From assembly GCA_030826945.1 (NCBI GenBank), contig JAPQLC010000008.1, positions 1-64,000 of the forward strand: DNA of 64,000 bases. The letters are read 5' to 3'. The stretch comes from Candidatus Thiobius zoothamnicola. GTDB taxonomy: Bacteria; Pseudomonadota; Gammaproteobacteria; Chromatiales; Chromatiaceae. Position numbers and translations under genes: made by a program. The notes below the pieces were generated by a model that saw nothing but the letters and a program-made list of their open reading frames with translations, did no database searches and was not told where the DNA came from. Position 1 is the stretch's first letter. Each line of letters opens with the position of its first letter. Shown here piece by piece: positions 11,424 through 20,240 of this stretch.

Positions 11424-11441
11424 TGATATCATTATATGATA
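11424..11441 (-). promoter_or_regulatory. hicAB promoter/operator palindrome
   Basis: TATCAT-TAT-ATGATA (11427-11441) is a perfect 6+6 palindrome. On the minus strand the same bases contain a consensus TATAAT (11431-11436) shortly before the hicA start at 11416. A dimeric HicB bound here would cover the -10 element. No good -35 is seen. Confidence 0.5.
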
Positions 11442-11461
11442 GCGAACTTGGAAGTTAGATG

Positions 11462-11509
11462 CCAAGCAACTTTGCTGGAGGGATCAACTGGAGTTACTTG
11501 TTATACGCT
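11462..11509 (-). other. Degenerate attC-like hairpin after the DUF5677 gene
   Basis: On the minus strand GTATAAC (11509-11503) is followed by AAGTAACT, which pairs with AGTTGCTT at the other end (9 bp with one wobble). The DUF5677 reading frame ends inside the structure, as cassette genes often do. The right-hand GTTRRRY core is not recognisable, so it is at best a decayed attC. Confidence 0.3.
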
Positions 11510-12774
11510 TTTTTTCCACAGATCCTAAAAATAACTTTTCTTCATTAACAACGGTATTTTCGATCTTTTTCTCTAATTTCATCAACATCCTGCTTGTAAC
11601 TATTGTATCCATGTTGGGGCTTTCCTTTAAGATCAGGTTTGTTGTTATTTGTGATAATGAAATCGCTGTAAATCTGCAAGGTTCTACTAAGCCTAAATTA
11701 CTTGGCCCTGTAAGCAAGACAGTATCTGTTTCATGCAGACCTAAGCGAAAAAAAAAGACTTTTGGAACCTGCATGCACATTATAACTAGCCATTTTATAG
11801 TAGGGTCTAAAATGATCTAGATCTATAGATTCCTCGATATCCCTAAAAGTGAGTTTGTTTTTATTGAGTATAGATGAAGCCCAGCCGTAGCCGCCTTTTT
11901 TGTATTCAGAGCCATATTTTTCATCGAGTTCTTGAATGTCAGAATATATTTCTGCCATCTTTGAATCTGGTATTTTCTCTTGTCCAAGAATTTCAGCATA
12001 TTCTTGAAACTGAATAGCTGCCTTATAACTTTCAACAATCTGGTAATCTAAGTATCTTTTTGCGACATTATTCCCATGCTCAGATATAAAGTAGCTAATA
12101 ATTGATATTTCATGCAACGACCTCCATCTAGCATGTGCCCCATCAGCGAATCCTGACCTTAGTAGAGTTAATATTTCTGATGAAGTCTGACAAGCTTTAG
12201 CATGTAACCGGAACAATGCTTCATAGAGATAGTTGTTTTTATCTGATATTTGAACATTTTCATTGTGATACTTGTCGCCAGCCTCTAAAGATGTGGTTAT
12301 TAGTGCCTCTAGGAGATCTAATGAATTTCCCCATATTTCATTGATTCCTCCAATTAACTGATCATGTTCAAATTGGTGTGGAGCAAGATAAAGGTCTAAT
12401 TCATCATATATTTTATTTAGTAAGTAATCTGCTATTTCATTAGCAGAATTAAGCACTATCTCTGGAAACTCCTTATTAAATATTTTAATTTTCTTTGAAA
12501 TTCCTTCTGTAAGGCTTTCAAAGATAAGCCTTACATCCTTTTTTGACTCTTCTTCGTTGATGTAGCCGGCAGCATCTAACTGTTCATCTGAGAGGTTTAT
12601 GCTAATAGAGCCTTGCGGGTTTGGGTAAATTTGTTTTACCAAGTTAATTAGTTGGTTGCTTTCTAAATCTATTTTTATCTTTTCAAATTCGTCACGAATA
12701 TAGTTGCCCAGAAACGTTTCTGGATTTGTTTTCTCAGCGATTAGATCATCAAACAGTTCTTGTATTTCATTCAT
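11484..12774 (-). pseudogene. DUF5677-family protein, broken by a +1 homopolymer frameshift
   Basis: The frame from 12774 gives 347 residues with a DUF5677-like second half (HARWRSLHEISIISYFISEH near 218). It ends at HAGSKSLFFSLRSA. The continuation FRLGLHETDTVLLTGPSNLG lies in the next frame and runs to 11484. The break falls in a run of nine T (minus strand; A run at 11748-11756), and removing one base restores one continuous protein of about 429 residues. Function is unknown; such genes occur in mobile cassettes, and an attC lies just upstream. It may be a real mutation, slippage or phase variation, or a sequencing error. Confidence 0.7.
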
Positions 12775-12805
12775 ATGAAAATTTTAACTACATTCAGCTT
12801 TTTAC

Positions 12806-12919
12806 GTATAACGCCAAACTCAGCGGAACCCAACGCGGAGCGGCGTTTGCGCGATAATGGCGAAACCATGCGAAAAAGTCTCCGCAGGGTTGGGGTTTCG
12901 CTAGAGTACCTTGTTAGCC
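12806..12919 (-). other. Integron-type attC site
   Basis: Read on the minus strand, this starts GGCTAACAA and ends TTGGCGTTATAC. The two arms share, in order, TAAC, ACTC, AGCG, AACCC, AAC and GCGGAG, with extra T, C and CCT bases only on one arm. This is the near-palindrome with bulged bases that attC sites form as single strands. The cassette that follows on the minus strand is the DUF5677 gene, 31 bases away. No integrase is present in the window. Confidence 0.7.
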
Positions 12920-12924
12920 ATGCC

Positions 12925-13095
12925 TTATGTAAATAAAGGAAAAATCTCCCTTGCCAGAGTAGTTGAGTATGGTATGCGTACCGCAAAGTACGTGTGTATC
13001 TTGCTTGTAAATCTTTTTATGCACGAGAATCCAAATATGCCAAGACCCTTTAATAGCTCCAGATCCGAAAGATCGTTCGCCAAATGAACCAACAT
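12925..13095 (-). pseudogene. Possible remnant cassette gene, unknown function
   Basis: A 56-residue frame (MLVHLANDLSDLELLKGLGI and following) ends 5 bases before the attC core, which is where a cassette gene would end. The frame stays open upstream of its ATG into the repeat arm at 13136, so the 5' part may have been lost. I recognise no family. It could be a chance frame. Confidence 0.25.
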
Positions 13096-13135
13096 GGCTT
13101 CTGCCTCGAGAGGGTTAGAGACACAAAATGTACCT

Positions 13136-13174
13136 GAACAGAAGCCTTTTCAGCCCTCTTATCCAAAATTCACG
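13136..13174. repeat. Right arm of the ~39-bp inverted repeat flanking the accessory island
   Basis: AACAGAAGCCTTTT followed by CCCTCTTATCCAAAA is the reverse complement, with a few mismatches, of 10069-10107. It ends at the tyrA stop codon. Confidence 0.7.
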
Positions 13175-14032
13175 TTAAATGAGTTGATCCCGGGTCATTT
13201 TCGCGTGTTGGAAGACCTCCAGCAAAGCCTCGCCATCGGCTTGCTCAATCCATTCGGCTAATTGTTGCAGGTGCGCCGCATATTGCTGCGTTATCTCGCT
13301 GATGGCGGTTTTATTGGCCAGACAGATATCGCGCCACATGACCGGATTACTGGATGCGATGCGGGTGAAATCCAGAAAGCCGCCAGCCGTGTATTCAAAG
13401 ATGTCCTGTTTTTCCTGCGCGGTGCCTAACAGATCGACCAGTGCGAAAGCCAGCATATGCGGCAGGTGACTGGTCGCCGCGAAAATTTGATCATGATGTT
13501 CCGCCGTCATTTGTTTAACTTCAGCGCCGCATAATTGCCACATCTCCGTGACTTTATGAATGGCGTCGGCTGATGAGGACTCGGTTGGCGTTAATATCAC
13601 TTGTCGGTTTTGGTAAAGCGTGGCGAAAGACGCTTTAACGCCGCTGTTTTCAGTGCCTGCAATGGGGTGTCCTGGCACGAACTGATGTCGATGTTGTGGG
13701 CAAACCGCGTTGAAATCGGCGATGACGCTGGCTTTGGCGCTGCCGCCGTCGGTGATGATGGCATCCGTTTTTAATTGGCCGTTCATTGCGGCGAAGATGT
13801 CACGCATTGCGCTTAAAGGGGCTGCGACGAATACCAGATCGGCTTGCGCCACGGCTTGCCCGACATCCTGGTGATAGCTGTCAATCACGCCGAGATCCCT
13901 GCCGCATTGCAAATTGGGCAAGCTTCGGCCACAGCCGATAATGTGCTCAACGGCGTCAGCCTGACGAAGCGCGCGGGCCAGCGAGCCGCCGATCAAACCG
14001 AGGCCGATGATGGCGAGTCGTTTAATCCGCAC
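13175..14032 (-). CDS. tyrA: Prephenate dehydrogenase
   Basis: A 285-residue NAD(P)-dependent dehydrogenase that makes 4-hydroxyphenylpyruvate for tyrosine. The Rossmann motif GLGLIGGSLARAL is at residue 10, and the catalytic-domain motifs PGHPIAGTENSG and ATSHLPHMLAFAL are clear. The gene overlaps hisC by 11 bases, so the two are co-translated. In related bacteria aroA often follows tyrA; here the accessory island follows directly. Confidence 0.94.
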   Translation of the reverse strand: MRIKRLAIIGLGLIGGSLARALRQADAVEHIIGCGRSLPNLQCGRDLGVIDSYHQDVGQAVAQADLVFVAAPLSAMRDIFAAMNGQLKTDAIITDGGSAKASVIADFNAVCPQHRHQFVPGHPIAGTENSGVKASFATLYQNRQVILTPTESSSADAIHKVTEMWQLCGAEVKQMTAEHHDQIFAATSHLPHMLAFALVDLLGTAQEKQDIFEYTAGGFLDFTRIASSNPVMWRDICLANKTAISEITQQYAAHLQQLAEWIEQADGEALLEVFQHAKMTRDQLI

Positions 14033-15131
14033 TGGCCAACACCTTCTTGAGGGCGTTCAGGCAACGGTCATTTTCCTCCGGCAGGCCAATGCTGATGCGC
14101 AGACAGTCAGCCAGGCCATAGTTTTCCACTGGCCGGGTGATCACGCCTTCACGCAATAAAGCAGCATCCACTGGGTCAGCCGGATGCCCGACATTGACTG
14201 TGATGAAGTTGCCGACGGATGGCAGGTAGGTCAAGCCCAGTGCTTCGAATCCCTGGGCGAATTGCGTTAACCCTTGGTGATTCAGCGCGATGGATTGTTG
14301 TATATGATCTTGATCTGTCAGAGCCGCCAAGGCGGCTTCTTGTGCGCAACTGTTTGCGTTAAATGGCAGGCGTACGCGGTTCAACAGATCCGCCACATCC
14401 GGGTGCGACAGACCATAGCCAATCCGTAGTGCAGCCAGGCCATAAGCTTTGGAGAAAGTGCGGGTGACGATCAGGTTGGGGAATTCGTCCAGCCATTGGC
14501 TGGCGTCGGGGTAATCCGCTTTTTGCACATATTCAAAATACGCTTCATCAATCACCACGATGACATCCGGTGGCACGGTTTTGACGAAATCGTATAAGGT
14601 GTTGTGATCCAGCCAGGTTCCGGTTGGGTTGTTCGGGTTGGCGATCCAGATGACGCCGGTATGTGCATTTATCCTGGACTGAAAAGCTTCCAGGTCATGG
14701 CCGAAATTTTTTGCCGGTGCGATATTCAGGGTTGCGCCAGTGGCCATGCTGCTGAGCGGGTACACGGCAAAACCATGTTGTGAGAACAGACTTTCACGCC
14801 CTGGGTGCAAAAATACCCGCGCGATCATATCCAAAACATCGTTTGAGCCGCTGCCGATCGTTACGCAATCCGGTTTAACTTGATGTTTCTCCGCCAGTGC
14901 AGTGCGCAATGCGTGCGCATTACCGTCTGGATAACGGGCTAATCCATCAAGTTGATCCAGCAAGACTTGCTTGACTTGCTGACTTGGGCCAAGCGGGTTT
15001 TCGTTGGAGGCCAGCTTGATGGGCTGGGTGATACCTAATTCACGTTCCAGCTCAGATATCGGTTTGCCAGGTGCATATGGCGATAGCTTGTCGATCCCTG
15101 GGGCAATGTGTTGAACAAACGCATTTGACAT
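14022..15131 (-). CDS. hisC: Histidinol-phosphate aminotransferase
   Basis: A 369-residue class I/II PLP aminotransferase. The PLP-binding motifs are visible: SNENPLGPS near the start, NPNNPTGTW (near 205) and the lysine in TFSKAYGLAALRIGYG (near 234). It is placed with tyrA, which suggests it serves aromatic as well as histidine transamination. Normal length and a clear start. Confidence 0.92.
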   Translation of the reverse strand: MSNAFVQHIAPGIDKLSPYAPGKPISELERELGITQPIKLASNENPLGPSQQVKQVLLDQLDGLARYPDGNAHALRTALAEKHQVKPDCVTIGSGSNDVLDMIARVFLHPGRESLFSQHGFAVYPLSSMATGATLNIAPAKNFGHDLEAFQSRINAHTGVIWIANPNNPTGTWLDHNTLYDFVKTVPPDVIVVIDEAYFEYVQKADYPDASQWLDEFPNLIVTRTFSKAYGLAALRIGYGLSHPDVADLLNRVRLPFNANSCAQEAALAALTDQDHIQQSIALNHQGLTQFAQGFEALGLTYLPSVGNFITVNVGHPADPVDAALLREGVITRPVENYGLADCLRISIGLPEENDRCLNALKKVLASAD

Positions 15132-15140
15132 GAAACCTTC

Positions 15141-15626
15141 CTAAAGTTGCTGTTGGATGTCGGCGAGTAAGCCGCGCGAAGCCGCTTCAATCATATCAAA
15201 TACTCGCTCAAAGCCCCGTGGTCCGCCGTAATAAGGATCCGGCACTTCGTTTTCCTGCCAATCAGCGGCGAAATCCAGAAACAGGCGGATTTTGTGCTGT
15301 GATTCCGCCGGGCAGATTGACATCAAATCCTGATAGTTGGCCTGATCCATCACCAACACATAATCATGCTGGATGAAATCAGCCTGCGAAACTTGACGAG
15401 CGCGCAAATCAGTTAAATCAATGCCGCGTCGCTGCGCCGTCGCCTGGGCGCGGTTATCTGGCGGATTGCCGATGTGGTAGGCATGAGTGCCTGCCGAATC
15501 AATGGCAATCTGATCTTGCAGACCAGAGTCCATCACCAACTGACGGAATACGCCATGTGCGGTTGGCGAGCGACAAATGTTGCCCATGCAGCAAAAAAGC
15601 ACCTGAGTTTGTTTCTTACCGTTCAT
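15141..15626 (-). CDS. Low-molecular-weight protein-tyrosine phosphatase
   Basis: A 161-residue enzyme with the CX5R loop CMGNICRSP (residues 13-21) and the general-acid motif DPYYGG near 132. These cytosolic phosphatases remove phosphate from tyrosine kinases or small substrates. There is no capsule cluster nearby, so the physiological substrate is unknown. It lies 9 bases upstream of hisC on the same strand. Confidence 0.92.
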   Translation of the reverse strand: MNGKKQTQVLFCCMGNICRSPTAHGVFRQLVMDSGLQDQIAIDSAGTHAYHIGNPPDNRAQATAQRRGIDLTDLRARQVSQADFIQHDYVLVMDQANYQDLMSICPAESQHKIRLFLDFAADWQENEVPDPYYGGPRGFERVFDMIEAASRGLLADIQQQL

Positions 15627-15860
15627 ATTGATTAACGCCTGTTCGTTTGATGTCAGGTATGGAAAGTTGAACCATGCCGAATATCCGGGTTGTGGCCAGC
15701 ATTTTGTTTACTTTAAAGGCCAAATTGCCTTAGCGGCGATACGCTGGTGCTCTGTCAAGCGGTAGCGTTTCGCCATTTTTTGCCAACAAAGGCAGGCTTA
15801 TCCGGTTGGGTGCTGAGTGCGACGCTGAAAGCGGATTTTTACATTGAAAGGGTATGTGGT

Positions 15861-16127
15861 TCAGGCGGGGCGGAAAGCCGGCGGCGTATCGGAGCCTTCG
15901 CTGAAGAAAAATTTCTCCATTTCCTCTTCGAGAAACTTGCGTGATTTTGGATCAACCGGCGTCAGACGGTATTCATTGATCAACATGGTCTGGTGCTCCA
16001 GCCAGTCCTGCCAAGCTTGCTTGGATACTTGCTCCAGAATACGTTTTCCCAACTCTCCTGGGTAAGGTTGGCGATCCAGGCCCTCTGCTTCCCGTTTTAA
16101 TTTAACGCAATTAACCACTTTGCTCAT
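15861..16127 (-). CDS. yggX: Probable Fe(2+)-trafficking protein YggX
   Basis: An 88-residue protein with the YggX family's short N-terminal VNCVKL segment containing the single cysteine, and the conserved [10 protein letters not shown] and [11 protein letters not shown] stretches. It is linked to iron handling and protection of iron-sulphur clusters. It lies just downstream of mutY on the same strand, the arrangement known from enterobacteria, and MutY carries an iron-sulphur cluster. Confidence 0.95.
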   Translation of the reverse strand: MSKVVNCVKLKREAEGLDRQPYPGELGKRILEQVSKQAWQDWLEHQTMLINEYRLTPVDPKSRKFLEEEMEKFFFSEGSDTPPAFRPA

Positions 16128-16174
16128 CAGATATCATCCTCAGTAAAAATAAATGGCTTGTTAGGGTGGCGATG

Positions 16175-17218
16175 CTATTGAGATAACTCCGATAATAAAC
16201 GCGCGACTGGCGCGGCCAATCCCAGTTCATTCGGTTGATGCAGGTTATACCAAAGGTGTTTGTCTTCCTCCAGGATCAGGCAACCCGGTTCCGCCAACAG
16301 GATTTCACGCGGCAGAATATCCAAATGGAAATGGCTGAAGGTGTGCCGACGTACCGGCAAATCGGCTTGGTGCTCAAGAATGCGCCAGCCTTTCGCGGTG
16401 CACCATTGGGTGATATCCCCGGATAGTGGCAATTCCGGGAAACTCCACAAGCCGCCCCAAATGCCTTGCGGTGGACGCTGTTCAAGCAAAATCCGTTTGG
16501 CCGGATCACGCAAAATCAACATTTGCACGCGGCGCACGGGTAAATCTTTACGGGGCTTTTTCCCCGGGTAACTGCGCCAGTCGTGTTGCGCTAAAGCAGC
16601 ACAAGTCGAAGCGATGGGGCAGGCTGCGCATTTGGGTTGGCTGCGCGTACAGATGAGGGAACCCATGTCCATCATGGCTTGGTTATAGGCGGCGACCTGC
16701 TCATCCGGTGTATTCAACTCAGCAAATTGCCATAATTGTTTGAGCACCTGGGTTTGTCCCGGCCATCCGGAAACCGCATGATGTCTCGCCAGTACGCGCT
16801 TGACATTGCCATCCAGAATCGGCAGGGGCTGTCCTTGTGAGAACGCTAAAATCGCGCTGGCGGTTGATCGACCAATTCCCGGTAATTGCTGCACTTGCGC
16901 GTGCCCGGCGGGGAATTCGCCCGCATATTCACGCGCTAATAACTGCGCGGTTTGATGTAAGTTACGCGCGCGCGCGTAATAACCGAGTCCTGACCAGGCA
17001 TGCAGCACTTCATCCAATGGTGCCTGGGCTAAGGTGAAGACATCAGGGAAGCGCTGCATGAAGCGTTCATAGTAGGGGATGACCGTGCTTACCTGAGTTT
17101 GCTGCAACATGATTTCCGACACCCAGACGCGGTAGCCGGTCGGGTTTTGTTGCCAGGGTAAATCCTTGCGGCCATGGTGTTCAAACCAAGTTAATATACG
17201 TTGCGCGAAATCGTTCAC
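16175..17218 (-). CDS. mutY: A/G-specific adenine glycosylase MutY
   Basis: A 347-residue DNA repair enzyme that removes adenine opposite 8-oxoguanine. It shows the catalytic glutamate in WVSEIMLQQTQV (near 35), the helix-hairpin-helix LPGIGRSTASAIL with the catalytic aspartate in ILDGNVKR, the 4Fe-4S ligands CTRSQPKCAACPIASTC (near 195) and a C-terminal NUDIX-like domain. All key residues are present. Confidence 0.96.
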   Translation of the reverse strand: MNDFAQRILTWFEHHGRKDLPWQQNPTGYRVWVSEIMLQQTQVSTVIPYYERFMQRFPDVFTLAQAPLDEVLHAWSGLGYYARARNLHQTAQLLAREYAGEFPAGHAQVQQLPGIGRSTASAILAFSQGQPLPILDGNVKRVLARHHAVSGWPGQTQVLKQLWQFAELNTPDEQVAAYNQAMMDMGSLICTRSQPKCAACPIASTCAALAQHDWRSYPGKKPRKDLPVRRVQMLILRDPAKRILLEQRPPQGIWGGLWSFPELPLSGDITQWCTAKGWRILEHQADLPVRRHTFSHFHLDILPREILLAEPGCLILEEDKHLWYNLHQPNELGLAAPVARLLSELSQ

Positions 17219-17236
17219 AATATGCAGGAGTAATGA

Positions 17237-17833
17237 ATGAAATATGTGACTATGGGGCTATTTGCCATTGCCAGTATTGCTGTTGGCGTTTATTTTGGCT
17301 TACAAGGTGGCCTCGGGCAAAAAGATGCGTCACAAGCTTACGCGAATTTAGGCGGTGGCTTTACTTTGCAATCCGATCAGGGAGAGGTCAGCCTGAGCGA
17401 TTTCGCGGGTAAAGTCACGCCCATTTATTTTGGTTTCACCAGTTGCCCTGATGTCTGCATCACGGCGTTATCCAAAATGTCCAAAGCGATTCAGAGCTTA
17501 TCTGAAGAAGAGCAAAAACAGCTCCAGCCCATTTTCATCACGGTGGACCCGGAACGCGATACGGCTGAAAGGGTGGGTGAATACGCCCGTTATTATCATT
17601 CAAGCATCATTGGTTTGACCGGCTCGCCCGAACAGATCGCGCAGGTGGCCAAACAGTACCTCGTCATTTACGAAAAAGTGGAAATGCAGGACTCGAAAAT
17701 GGGTTATACCCTGGATCATTCATCCATTATCTATCTGGTCGGTAAAGATGGGCAGTTAAAGAAATTGGTTCATCATATGGATACCGCCGAGATGTTGGTG
17801 ACTGCTTTGCGGGAGGTGTTGGAGGATTCCTGA
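17237..17833 (+). CDS. SCO1/SenC/PrrC-type copper chaperone
   Basis: A 198-residue protein with an N-terminal signal anchor (residues ~5-23) and a thioredoxin-like domain. The copper ligands are the CX3C motif FTSCPDVCITAL (near 73) and the distal histidine in YTLDHSSIIYLV (near 162). SCO proteins deliver copper to the CuA centre of cytochrome oxidase or reduce its cysteines. It stands alone, diverging from mutY. Confidence 0.93.
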   Translation: MKYVTMGLFAIASIAVGVYFGLQGGLGQKDASQAYANLGGGFTLQSDQGEVSLSDFAGKVTPIYFGFTSCPDVCITALSKMSKAIQSLSEEEQKQLQPIFITVDPERDTAERVGEYARYYHSSIIGLTGSPEQIAQVAKQYLVIYEKVEMQDSKMGYTLDHSSIIYLVGKDGQLKKLVHHMDTAEMLVTALREVLEDS

Positions 17834-18101
17834 CAGGTTGCAGAATCGCGTTAATGCCGGACTGGGTATTGGCTTGATGTCAGTCATGCGCCGAAATCCT
17901 CGCGGCCTTATAGTGCTTTATTCGGCGGGTTACGCCATTTTCAAGGTTGCATGCGTTGTTTGAGGGCATTTCAACAGCTTGTGAGCATGTTTAAATTCAG
18001 CAGAATATTCGGGGTTTATCAAGTTGTCGTATTCGCCAGAATGAGTCGGCGGGACATTTCCCCGAACCTGTTAAGCCACGTAAATTTACAAGGAGTAACT
18101 G

Positions 18102-18563
18102 ATGTGGAATACCGGTCTTAACGATATCACTAACACCCTTGATGAAGCCATTAACGTTGTTGATGGAGAAGATAACCGTTTTGCGATTGAGGTCTCTTCC
18201 CGGAAAACCAAGGATTGGAAAAGCGTGATTTTTCCATGGTGCAATAACGAAACCGAAGTCAAGCAAAAAGCGTTTCGGGTGAGAAATCTGAAATCCGGCG
18301 AGGTGATTATTTATCTTTTCCAGGATTATCAGACGAACCACATTTGCTGGTCTTTGAATAAAGGGAATGTGTGGCATGACAGGAAGCGCCTGAATAATGG
18401 CTCGAAATCATCTGGTCATCTTCCTGCATACAGCGCGATCAGCATCGTCATTCAGGGGGATAGGGTTTGGGGTTTTGACAGCGAGAATGAAAATCACACC
18501 GCTCAGGATATTTTAAAAATGGTTGGTTCTGTCGCCGGGCCTATTGCAACACTGGCAGGTTAA
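18102..18563 (+). CDS. Hypothetical protein, no recognised family
   Basis: A 153-residue protein with a very strong ribosome binding site (AAGGAG, 8 bases before the ATG), so it is probably expressed. It is predicted soluble and rich in beta-strand-like segments (FAIEVSSRKT, RFRV-type strands, SAISIVIQGDRVWGF), ending in a glycine/alanine-rich tail. It has no signal peptide. It overlaps the 3' end of convergent pxpC by 4 bases. I cannot assign a function. Confidence 0.6.
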   Translation: MWNTGLNDITNTLDEAINVVDGEDNRFAIEVSSRKTKDWKSVIFPWCNNETEVKQKAFRVRNLKSGEVIIYLFQDYQTNHICWSLNKGNVWHDRKRLNNGSKSSGHLPAYSAISIVIQGDRVWGFDSENENHTAQDILKMVGSVAGPIATLAG

Positions 18564-19549
18564 GGCGGCATTGTCACGTTCTGGCTGGCGGGTCTGGAAA
18601 TGGCGGCTAATGTATTTTTCTGTGCCTGGTAAGGATAGTAACGGCGGTAAGCGCGTTTCTGCCGGTTCTCACAGGCGATGAAATTTTCTGCCTGAAAGCG
18701 GATTTTCTGTCCCGGCATGGCTTGGGCCAGTTGGTTCAACTCGGTGGTGAATAAGGTGCCGATTTTAGGGTAGCCGCCAATGGTTGGCGCTTCTTTCATC
18801 ATAATGATCGGTTGACCGTCTGGTGGAATCTGGATGCTGCCCGGCAGCATGCCTTCGGAAATCATGTTGGCGTATGGTGTGGATAGGGCTTGAGTCGCTT
18901 GTAGACGCAGGCCGGTGCGGTTGCTGTCCGCACTTAATTGAAAGGTTTGTTGGAAAAACGCTTGTTGGCTGGCGGCTGAGAAATCATTGAATTGATCAGA
19001 AGGCAGCATGTGCAGCACCAACGTGTTTGCATGACAGAGCGATGGCAAGGCGTTTTGTGGAAAAGGTCGGTCTATATTGATGCTTTTGGTTTGTGCAATG
19101 CCATTGAGTATCTGTCCCGCCTGGATGGGTTGGCCAACGCCTTCGCGCAGACTGACTGAGCGGCTGCCGAAATGTATCTCGCTTTGGAAGCCACTGGCGA
19201 TTGCCAGATAGGCTCTCATCCCTTGCTTGGCTTGGCTCCAATGCAATATATCGCCTTGGTGCAAAGATAAGGCTTGATACCTTGGCGCTGATTGGTGGTT
19301 GATGGTGAATGCCAAATCTGCACCAGTGACGGCGATCTGGCAAGGTGCCAGCGTTTTGAGCTGGCATTGCCCCAGAGTGATCTCCAAGCTGCACGCCTGC
19401 TTGTCGTTATCCAGTAAAGCATTTCCCCAGGCGTAGCTGGCTTCATCCAGAGCGCCGGAGACCGCTAAGCCATATTGGCGATAGCCGGGTCTGCCTTGAT
19501 CTTGGAAGGTGGTTAGAAAACCGGGCTTGATGACTTCAAACAACGTCAT
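18560..19549 (-). CDS. pxpC: 5-oxoprolinase subunit C (KipA / biotin-dependent carboxyltransferase family)
   Basis: A 329-residue protein. I start at MTLFEVIKPGFLTTFQDQGR, the family's usual start, not at the longer frame. The conserved GRPGYRQYGLAVSGALDEAS and IGGYPKIGTLF stretches are present. With PxpA and PxpB it forms the ATP-dependent 5-oxoprolinase that recycles pyroglutamate to glutamate. The start is one base after the pxpB stop. Confidence 0.93.
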   Translation of the reverse strand: MTLFEVIKPGFLTTFQDQGRPGYRQYGLAVSGALDEASYAWGNALLDNDKQACSLEITLGQCQLKTLAPCQIAVTGADLAFTINHQSAPRYQALSLHQGDILHWSQAKQGMRAYLAIASGFQSEIHFGSRSVSLREGVGQPIQAGQILNGIAQTKSINIDRPFPQNALPSLCHANTLVLHMLPSDQFNDFSAASQQAFFQQTFQLSADSNRTGLRLQATQALSTPYANMISEGMLPGSIQIPPDGQPIIMMKEAPTIGGYPKIGTLFTTELNQLAQAMPGQKIRFQAENFIACENRQKRAYRRYYPYQAQKNTLAAISRPASQNVTMPP

Positions 19550-19550
19550 G

Positions 19551-20240
19551 TTATTTTTGCAGGCGTTGGAATATCTGGCGGGAGATCGGTTCAAAATGTA
19601 TTTGATCACCGATCTTGAAGCGAGTGAGGTTACGGGGATTCTTGAGTGACAGATCCAGCGGTGTGCGGCCCAGAATTCGCCAACCGCCTGGAGAGTCAAG
19701 CGGATAAACCGCAGTTTGACGGTCAGCGATGCCGACGCCGCCAGCCGGAATGTGTAACCTTGGCGTCGCCCGTCGCGGAGCCGCCAGGCGTTCTGGAATC
19801 TCAGCCAAGTAAGCAAAGGCCGGGCTGAAGCCGATGGTGTAAACCTGATAGGTGGGTTGGCTGTGTAATTCAATGATTTGCGCAATGGACAGGGCTTTTT
19901 GTTCGCTGAGCCAAGCCAGATCCCAGCCAGTTTCTTCGCCATAATAGACGGGGATTTGATGGCTCGTCGGCGGATTCAGGTTTTGTTGCGCGCTTGCCCG
20001 CGTTAAAGCTTGGCGCAAAATCTTTTGGGCTTCCGTCAGCTTCACAGACTGGGGATTAAAGATGACCAGCAAACTGGTGTAGGCCGGGATCAAATCGGTT
20101 AAATGATCACCCAATAAGGTTTCTAATTGTTGGCATACGGATTGAATCAACGCGGGAAGGTCAGCCCGGATACGGTCAGCGAATCGCACCCTTAATGCGC
20201 AATGGGATACGATTTCAATTGGGCTATTCGGCGGATTCAC
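19551..20240 (-). CDS. pxpB: 5-oxoprolinase subunit B (KipI family)
   Basis: A 229-residue protein with the KipI motifs YTSLLVIFNP (near 55), PVYYGEETGWDLAWL and YTIGFSPAFAYLAEIPERLA, and the C-terminal GGWRILGRTP. It is the middle gene of pxpA-pxpB-pxpC and overlaps pxpA by 17 bases, indicating coupled translation. Confidence 0.94.
   Translation of the reverse strand: MNPPNSPIEIVSHCALRVRFADRIRADLPALIQSVCQQLETLLGDHLTDLIPAYTSLLVIFNPQSVKLTEAQKILRQALTRASAQQNLNPPTSHQIPVYYGEETGWDLAWLSEQKALSIAQIIELHSQPTYQVYTIGFSPAFAYLAEIPERLAAPRRATPRLHIPAGGVGIADRQTAVYPLDSPGGWRILGRTPLDLSLKNPRNLTRFKIGDQIHFEPISRQIFQRLQK

Noticed and set aside
12771-12986. 71-residue minus-strand frame across the attC
   Set aside because: It is the arms of the attC read as protein and has no plausible start signal.
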